DNA of 64,000 nucleotides, taken from positions 5,907,935 through 5,971,934 of the forward strand of contig OZ025264.1 of NCBI GenBank assembly GCA_964019135.1, given 5' to 3'. The notes under the pieces were generated by a model that saw nothing but the letters and a program-made list of their open reading frames with translations, made no database searches and was not told the DNA's origin. This document shows, piece after piece, positions 57,088-64,000 of the stretch; the stretch's first letter is position 1, and every line of letters starts with the position of its first letter. Origin of the DNA: Arenicola marina. Its lineage: Eukaryota > Annelida > Polychaeta > Arenicolidae. The position numbers were made by a program, and so were the translations under genes.

Positions 57088-57960
57088 GCCACCGCCACCG
57101 CAACCGCCACCGCCACCGCCACCGCCACCGCCGCCACCACCGCTACCACCAACTCCGCCACCGCCACCGCCCCCGCCACACCACCACCATCGCCACCACC
57201 GCCACCGTCACCGCCGCCACCGCCACCGCCACCGCCACCGCCGCCACCACCGCTATCACCAACTCCGCCACCGCCACCGCCACCGCCACACCGCCACCGC
57301 CACCGCCACCGCCACCGCCACCGCCGCCACCACCGCTACCACCAACTCCGCCACCGCCACCGCCCCCGCCACACCACCACCATCGCCACCACCGCCACCG
57401 TCACCGCCGCCACCGCCACCGCCACCGCCACCGCCGCCACCACCGCTATCACCAACTCCGCCACCGCCACCGCCACCGCCACACCGCCACCATCGCCACC
57501 ACCGCCACCGTCACCGCCGCCGCTACCACCGCCACCGCCACCGGCCACCGCCACCGCCACCGGGCATTGCCACCGCCACGGGGCATTGCCACCGCCACCA
57601 CCGCCACCACCGCCACCGGGCATTGCCACCGCCACCACCGCCACCGCCACCGGCCATTGCCACCGCCACCGCCACCACAACCGGCCATTGCCACCGCCAC
57701 CACCGCCACCACCACCACCGGGCATTGCCACCGCCACGGGGCATTGCCACCGCCACCACCGCCACCACCGCCACCGGGCATTGCCACCGCCACCACCGCC
57801 ACCGCCACCGGCCATTGCCACCGCCACCGCCACCACAACCGGCCATTGCCACCGCCACCACCGCCACCACCACCACCGGGCATTGCCACCGCCACGGGGC
57901 ATTGCCACCGCCACCACCGCCACCACCGCCACCGGGCATTGCCACCGCCACCACCGCCAA
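56909..57960. repeat. (CCGCCA)n array with about 158-bp higher-order unit
   Basis: Over 1 kb of CCG/CCA triplets interrupted by accaactccgcc and gggcattgcc words. ggcattgccaccgccacggg recurs at 57563, 57721 and 57879, exactly 158 bp apart. Pro/His/Thr and Gly/Trp/Arg open frames on both strands are artefacts. Confidence 0.95.
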
Positions 57961-58059
57961 CAGTTGTGCACATTATATGGACCAAACAGACTGCAGTACA
58001 CCGATCAGACCGACGCTAAACTATATTTCATGGGTGGTAATTGGGTTGGATAACATTTG

Positions 58060-58140
58060 TCTCAGATGCAGGTGTCAGCTAGGCTCGAACCCACGACCTG
58101 TTGATCAGCAGCTCAGCCTGCTTCTCAACTGAGCTTGAGA
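58060..58140 (-). mobile_element. tRNA-derived SINE head (second family)
   Basis: Minus strand: gctcagttgagaagcaggct (A-box-like) and caacaggtcgtgggttcgag (B-box-like), then cacctgcatctgag. Related to 27965-28110. The intact-looking head lacks a proper acceptor stem, so it is not a tRNA gene. Confidence 0.6.
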
Positions 58141-58429
58141 GGTTTCACCGAGGTCCCAAGCCAGTCCCACGGTGTATAATTAGCAGTAAAGTATTGATAA
58201 TAACGAACCATTGAGCAATCTAACCTGAGGAACGTCTACCATTTCTACCGGCTGAATGGGAATTGCATGTATCCCGTGGGGCATACTACTGCGAATGCGC
58301 TTTTTGTCGTGTGAAAACGTCTATACCGTCTCCGCCACTATCAGGCGATGTGCATTGCTTTTATCTTGTTCCGAAAAATTCCTAATAACGATTCCTAACA
58401 TTTTTGTATTATCAAGACACCCGAGGATA

Positions 58430-58735
58430 TATTGTGCAACGAACGCTCGGAGTTGTTCCAATTTCCGTTCGGCCAATGCTTAGACCAGCCAATCAGCATC
58501 GTCGCGACGTGTTGCTGTGTGCATGCAGAAAGACAATGGTTTCCTGCTGAGAAAAGAAACCTCGCTTTTACCGTGTATTACAAGGAAATTGAGCTATTTG
58601 TTGTCGCCTTATTTCCCGGTGAGGATATCTTTTGGAACACCATATTTCCTGAACGCCATATGTCTGTGCCAAACGGTATCTTGTCGTTGCACCCCGGCAA
58701 TATGATTACTTCACTAGATGGAACCATTACTTGAA
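58430..58735 (+). mobile_element. Possible RNase H-like fragment of a retroelement (fossil)
   Basis: A 100-codon frame contains YKEIELFVVALF preceded by an aromatic/hydrophobic strand, reminiscent of the RNase H region of tyrosine-recombinase (DIRS-type) or LTR-type elements. It is clearly a small, broken remnant. The assignment rests on one motif. Confidence 0.25.
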
Positions 58736-60200
58736 GGATGCAATGATGATATAGCGCCTCTCACAAGAAGGGCGGTTGCCGCATAGCTGCGGAGGTCTAG
58801 TTGCAAGCCCCCCCCGCCCCCCCCCCCGGCCCCTTTTTTTCCAACTTCCCCTCACACGGATACAATTCCGCAAACTGATGCGCTTCTTCCAATTGGGTAA
58901 TAACTCGTCTCGTCTGTTTTGGACAACTCACATATAGCTCACTATACACCTATATACGTCTAGGTGTCTCGCGCTAATCTGCGGGCATCTGATCCCCAGC
59001 CCCAAAATCCCTCCATAATCTGCGCTTGAGCAATTTTTATGTCGAGTACATGACAGACTACACGAGACTTACGGCTATATATATCGAAGAAAACAGTCAC
59101 AAAGCAAGCCGCAAACGGTTTTTGGTTGTACTCAGGTCATGTCAAACTTAAAACCAGGACTACCTTGTAACAACGTTTGTCGCCAACATTGAACTAACAT
59201 TTTCTAGCCTAAATTTCATAAAAATAGAACCTTTGCCAAGGCAGTTTTATAAATATAAAGTCGGGAGTGGAAGTTTTCACAACGTTGGGACGTTACCTGA
59301 AAAATCAGACATCATGAAGACAATATGTAAATTATGGTCTTTGACAGTCATGCTTGTAATTAATTCGTCATATAGACATTTGTTTCTGACAGTTGGCACA
59401 ATTTTAATACTGGACAGAATGTCTGACAACGTTATCTGAAAACATGCGGGCAACGTAAGACCCGCCAGTCGTTTTCTCCGTTGACTCACCATTAGCGGCT
59501 GAGCAGGGAAAGGTGCCCCTCTTTCGAGTGATGAAATGTATTATCTGGGGGTGAATGTTCCCGATCATTTGGCGTTTATATAACGTCATATTCACTCAAG
59601 TTAATTCTTTCTGTGACTGAATGTATATTTGCCGGGCATCGGATATGCAATATGTGTGTGTAGTAATTATATTGTTCATGGTTGCATATTTTCTGTATTA
59701 ACTTTGAGAATTGTTGAAGACACAGCTAGTATGCCTTAGGCTAGTTGGTTTTTATTGAGTGACTGTCAAGTGTCAGGCTGTCAGAGTGTAATTGTAAAAT
59801 ACTGGTCAAGATATCTTGCTTTAAATATTTGAAGGTATCAGGTTAGTTTATGGGCATTACTGTATTAAACTATAATAATAGAAGTGAGTTTAAAACCTGC
59901 TGGTCACTTGTGTAAATTATTATATTAAACAGCAATTGGAGAATTTACCTGTTTACGCTTTCGTCTAGCACGCTTTGTTGACAAGCTGTACTGTAGAATT
60001 GACAGTTGGACAGAAATGTCGCTTCAAGTGGAGCAAATAGAAGTAATGTAGTAGAAACTTACCTTAATCAGGCTAATTCTCTGTTATACATGTAGTATTT
60101 GATAAATGCCTGGTAGGGAGCATGGTATTTCGATGTATAGCCGCAGAAAGATTCACAATTTCGTAGAAATCTCTAAGTTCAAACTTTCGGAAGTTTTGGC
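58736..60200. other. Non-coding stretch
   Basis: No gene recognised. Poly-C run at about 58808-58828. Confidence 0.4.
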
Positions 60201-60204
60201 TGGC

Positions 60205-60275
60205 GAATGGTGTCACGTGACCTCGCTCAGCCTATAAAAGGAGCGCTGTCTGCAGGCTCTGGGCAGTTGTCACTG
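60205..60275 (+). promoter_or_regulatory. Orphan core promoter: E-box plus TATA box
   Basis: gtcacgtgac at 60212-60221 contains the palindromic CACGTG E-box (USF/Myc type). TATAAAAGG starts at 60233, and an initiator-like gtcactg lies at about 60270. Spacing fits a real promoter. No coding exon is identifiable in the next kilobase. The word ataaaaggagcg resembles the TATA context of repeat R1. Confidence 0.5.
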
Positions 60276-60291
60276 AACAGCTGACCGTGCA

Positions 60292-60605
60292 ACATCCCAG
60301 CAAACACCGAACGTTCAGCAAACCGTTCGCTGGGGGTTATATTTTGGTTACGTTAGCGTTTAGGCTTCTGCAAACGTTCAATGAACGCTACGGCCTGATT
60401 CGGTTGGAGAGATACCTTCCGGGAACGTTCCTGGAATATTTAGATTTTAGCTTCCCTCTGTTGAAAGCTACAGGGAACGTTCCCTAAACTGAAACACTGA
60501 GCGTAAAATTAACCGTTGATTAATGGGATGTAAAGCTACCTTCTGGGAACGTTCTCCGAACGGTCGTGCATAGAGCTACCTTCCGGGAACGTTTCTCGAA
60601 GGGCC
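60292..60605. repeat. Repeat with clustered GAACGTTC palindromes
   Basis: ccgaacgttcagcaaac, caaacgttcaatgaacgc, ccgggaacgttcctgg, agggaacgttccct, ctgggaacgttctccg and ccgggaacgtttctcg lie within 310 bp. Similar cagcaaac/aacgttc-rich blocks occur in non-autonomous DNA transposons of fish and other animals (general knowledge). Termini were not defined. Confidence 0.5.
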
Positions 60606-61470
60606 GTGTATCATTGCATTTTAGTTCTAATTAGATTATCATTATATGCTATAGGCCTAGCGTTCTCGATCCAAAATAATGTGGCCAACTCCCTCCCCCC
60701 CCCCTCCCACACACACACCCCGCCCTAAAACATTAGTGAGATTTGCAGCGTGCCACAGCCCGCGAAGTCAGTAGTGCGCCACCAGACAGCAGCTGCCGCC
60801 TAGCGAAGATGCGCAGCGGAGATTGCAAGGCGCATGCACGAAGTTTGAAAAATGTTGCGGAAAGGCGAGCGGAGTCCTACGGCATGTCTATATGATTAGC
60901 TTATATTCACGAATATTTGCTTATTTATATGAATGAAAGGTATGTATTTATTAATACTATACTGTATAGAACCTGAAGACGCCCAAATTCAAGCGTGACA
61001 CCATAACAAAAGGCGAACAGGAGCCTTTATACATTGAAACTTGTTGATGAAATGAAGTCTTGTTACTGTTAGGCCTACACGGTGTTAGCCTGAATGTTCA
61101 GACGTTACAGTCTTGACACTTGTTCTTTTGACTGTAAGTAGCTTGTTTTTCTAATATATCTATACGGCTAGAATGTGTATATTATATAAATCTTTTGGAA
61201 TTTGTGTCATTTACGTAACAGGTAACCTTGGGGGTAATTATGTGTTTATAATGTCACATGTTCACATACTGCACCTTTTTATTGTAATACATATATATGA
61301 AGGTGGATTGTGAATCTTTCTATTCTTTATTTTCGTATTTTTTAGACTGGCATTATATATATATATCATAGCATTATATTTATATATTGCTATATGTAAC
61401 AGTGATTAGTAACATAGTATACCATGGTATTCATGTTTTAAAGTACTATGGTAAATTAGCATATCCTGGT
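60606..61470. other. Non-coding stretch
   Basis: No gene. Poly-C at about 60697-60707 and AT-rich runs at about 61344-61390. Confidence 0.4.
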
Positions 61471-61532
61471 ACTTGATATACCATGGTAAATTACCATGCT
61501 ATACCATGGTAATTTACTATGGTAATTTTCTA
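61419..61532. repeat. Cluster of taccatggta palindromes
   Basis: taccatggta occurs at about 61421, 61480 and 61502, with tactatggtaa variants between, in direct and inverted order. It is short and AT-rich and could form hairpins. Confidence 0.75.
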
Positions 61533-61796
61533 TATATTTTCGCCTTTCCGTTGAGTAATCTGTGCTATCTCCAAGGTGATCTTCTATCTGTTAGTTTGTT
61601 TTTATTACGCTGGTGCTCGCTGCATGTTCGTCTTTTGTTCCCTCCATTTTCAACGATATACATTTGTATATAGGCCTACTTCGTCACCATTAACAGAACA
61701 AGATTTAGTAAACTACTATGACTAATTTTACTCATATTACCCATCATAGCATATTGCAAATTAATAATATCCTCTACTACTCTACAGATACAGTTT

Positions 61797-61985
61797 ATGT
61801 CGAGATCCGTCAGAAAGATACATCGTTACAGGCGAGATCCGTCAGAAAGATACATCGTTACAGGCGAGATCCGTCAGAAAGAGACATCGTTAGAGGCGAG
61901 ATTCGTCAGAAAGACGCGCTGTTAAAATCGAGATCCCTTGGAAAGATACACCGTTATAGTCGAGATCCCATGTAAAGATACACTG
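61797..61985. repeat. 32-bp minisatellite (cgagatccgtcagaaagata core)
   Basis: About six tandem units of 32 bp (cgagatccgtcagaaagata plus catcgttacagg) that decay toward the right. Confidence 0.9.
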
Positions 61986-62934
61986 TGAAAGTCTGCTAGA
62001 TAGAGATACAAATATACACAAGTCGAGATATATAACTGAAACCATTGCACACACATACAGTTTACAAAGGTAGTGCAATTAACATTAAACGCAATCTAAT
62101 TACATATAATGTCGGCGATATATTCCACTTGGTACAATGCCGTAACATAATAAATACATTTGTGTCGTTCTGTGCCACCCTTGTGTACATCTCGACAGAG
62201 CATGGTCCACGGTAACATCTTGGAATGGCCTCCAGGAGGTATGTGTGGCTCAGCATAGCGTCACCTGAGGCTCCCAGTACAAATACGTGAAGGAGTCTTG
62301 TAAGGCAACCGCCTAGCCCAGAACATCAGAATATCCTGCCGCGCTATCGGTACACAGAATGCAGCATGTATAACCCAGGACCAGTAAAAAAAAACTAGTA
62401 CAACAGTTTCTCACAGGTCATGGTTCTTGTGTTCTCAAATATATCGCTACTAGCGTCTTGTCATATTCGAGTGGTGCTCACATGCCATGGTTCTTGCGAT
62501 CTCAATATATTGCTTGCACATACCCACATAACAATTGGAGTCTTTGGAGCTCAGAAGCCATAAGATCTTTGACCCACGGTTCAGTGACAAACGTTATGTT
62601 CGATTCATTTCGCGGGGCTTCTCCTCCCAGGTTACCGCTTATCCGGCCTTTCCTAGCTTTCCCGCGCTTATGCAATAGCAGACGACAGCGCTGGACAAAT
62701 TAAGACAAATATCAATTGCCGGTCCATTGCCAGACTTGAGTCTTTGACGGGCCACACTGTGCCATGGCGACCGGTCCATGATCGGTACTCAGTCCGGCGT
62801 CTAGACAGAGACCAGTGCCGTGTAGAACGAACTGCCCGGTATCCTGCATATAACACGAATACGTATCAAGATATCAACTATAATCTATTACAACTGCCTG
62901 GGGTCTTTCTACAATATGCACTGGGATCCCTCTG
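61986..62934. other. Non-coding stretch
   Basis: No supported gene. A pair of related segments with cacatgccatggttcttg and cacaggtcatggttcttg lies near 62413-62492. Confidence 0.4.
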
Positions 62935-63109
62935 GTTGGCATCCGTCTGTCTGCGAAAGACGATGAATTTGCAGCTTTGTTTAAGTAACACGATTTGCGT
63001 CGCGGCATTTGCGCCTGTGACTGAATAAGCCTATCTGGGACCGACAGAGCTTACCGCAGTCATCGCATCGATGACCTGTCGATAGGTCTTGGCTTGTGCT
63101 CAGTGGGCG
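62935..63109 (+). mobile_element. Stand-alone copy of the element nested in the first SINE
   Basis: gttggcatccgtctgtctgc through gacctgtcgataggtcttgg matches 255-397 and contains about 35 bp (acgatttgcgtcgcggcatt region) missing there but present at 18808-18845. It therefore looks closer to the full-length form. No clear flanking duplication. Confidence 0.7.
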
Positions 63110-64000
63110 CCTAGATTGGCCTTTCTAGTAGAGTCCCTCTACCAGCACTACTAATGACCAATGTCGTAAGTATAATAATGAGGATGTAATTAGTCAGTTT
63201 TTGTCAGTTTTTTAAAATTATTTTTAGGATGTAATTATGACAATCGTAAAAAAAAGCTAAAAGTCGCTTTAAGGAGAAGTGCGCATAGTATAAATATCAT
63301 GTATATGGCATAGGAAATAAACAAATCAGCGACATACCGAGTCATAACGCCACCTAGCGGTAGTGTCATGACATTTATAACGGACCGGATCCAGCATCAA
63401 AACGCCACCTGGCGACCCAGCGGCTTGAGTTTCGTCTAGACGCCGATAGGTGACGCAGTGTCTCTCGGATCGTAGAAAACCGGTCGTAAGTGCAAACAAC
63501 TACAAAAGATACAGTATTTTGACGTCCTTTTCTTTCAGGATTTATATAACAAGGATACGAAGGAAAGCATGTATGTGGGATCCATAATAGTAGGATTTAT
63601 AAAGAGGTATGATATGTAAGGAGGATACCCATGACAGCATGTATCTGCCACTAAGGACACTACAGACACTGGCAAAGGCCGAGTCTCTGCTAAGTGTTCA
63701 CGATTACTAATTACGTTGCAATACAATGCAAAAAATTTGAATACAACGAATCTTCTATGTTGAAATGTTGAGAACTATTTTACCTCCAGACGGAACATTA
63801 CTCCCTAAAGCTTGCTTAACTTCACTACGCAATCAAAGATAACGCCGATATTTTTGTCATGCTTGGCATATCAAGAATTCAAAATGGGATGACGTACCTG
63901 CCCGTGGTGCCCAGCGCTTGACCACCATTTTAAACATGGCTTCTATATGATGCGAACTTGTGTCCTAGCAAATGTCTCCGAAAATATTCCCTTTCGGGAT
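63110..64000. other. Non-coding stretch
   Basis: No gene recognised. The word acgccacctgg/agcg occurs twice (about 63350 and 63403). Confidence 0.4.

Noticed and set aside
56762-58132. Pro/His/Thr-rich 381-codon protein
   Set aside because: Arises from CCGCCA triplets. Other frames on both strands are equally open.

Overview
The window is nuclear DNA from an animal. The genes have GT-AG introns, Kozak-type starts, TATA boxes and AATAAA signals. The intergenic DNA holds tRNA-derived SINEs, a non-LTR retrotransposon, several inverted-repeat DNA elements and many mini- and microsatellites, often next to long poly-C/poly-G runs. The gene set (an orphan class A GPCR, a membrane-anchored sulfotransferase-like protein, a secreted PAN plus C-type lectin protein) and the repeat style suggest a marine invertebrate bilaterian. 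I cannot place it to phylum from sequence alone.

Layout. 0-11.7 kb is repeat-rich: a tRNA-SINE with a nested insertion, a 23-bp minisatellite, a broken LINE on the minus strand (about 3.6-7.5 kb), three copies of a short dispersed repeat, a 29-bp minisatellite and a second SINE. 14.8-16.2 kb holds two adjacent DNA elements: a 979-bp TIR element with a THAP zinc-finger remnant, and a 358-bp foldback flanked by TTAA. 19.3-22.5 kb is a complex satellite with a roughly 364-bp higher-order period whose orientation flips near 19.75 kb. 22.5-25.4 kb holds tandem duplications, a GA tract and a possible LTR-type leader. 25.4-27.0 kb is a degenerate second copy of the sulfotransferase 5' region followed by a 38-bp minisatellite.

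28.3-30.0 kb is the GPCR, followed by a 68-bp array. 34.2-36.2 kb is an 84-bp array, 36.9-38.4 kb the intact sulfotransferase gene, and 39.1-44.5 kb a 21-bp minisatellite of about 256 units with 924-bp higher-order blocks. 44.6-53 kb is repeats, including hAT-like MITEs, a LINE 3' fragment, palindromic 32-bp repeats and a purine-rich tract. 53.65-56.4 kb is a four-exon PAN/C-type lectin gene with promoter and polyA signal. 56.9-58.0 kb is a CCGCCA array. The rest is mostly non-coding, with a SINE head, a possible retroelement fossil, an orphan TATA/E-box promoter near 60.2 kb and small repeats.

The three genes are not an operon and nothing ties them into one pathway. The most notable structural features are the duplicated sulfotransferase locus, where both copies are followed by minisatellites with related units, the inverted satellite, and the well-preserved termini of several non-autonomous elements.
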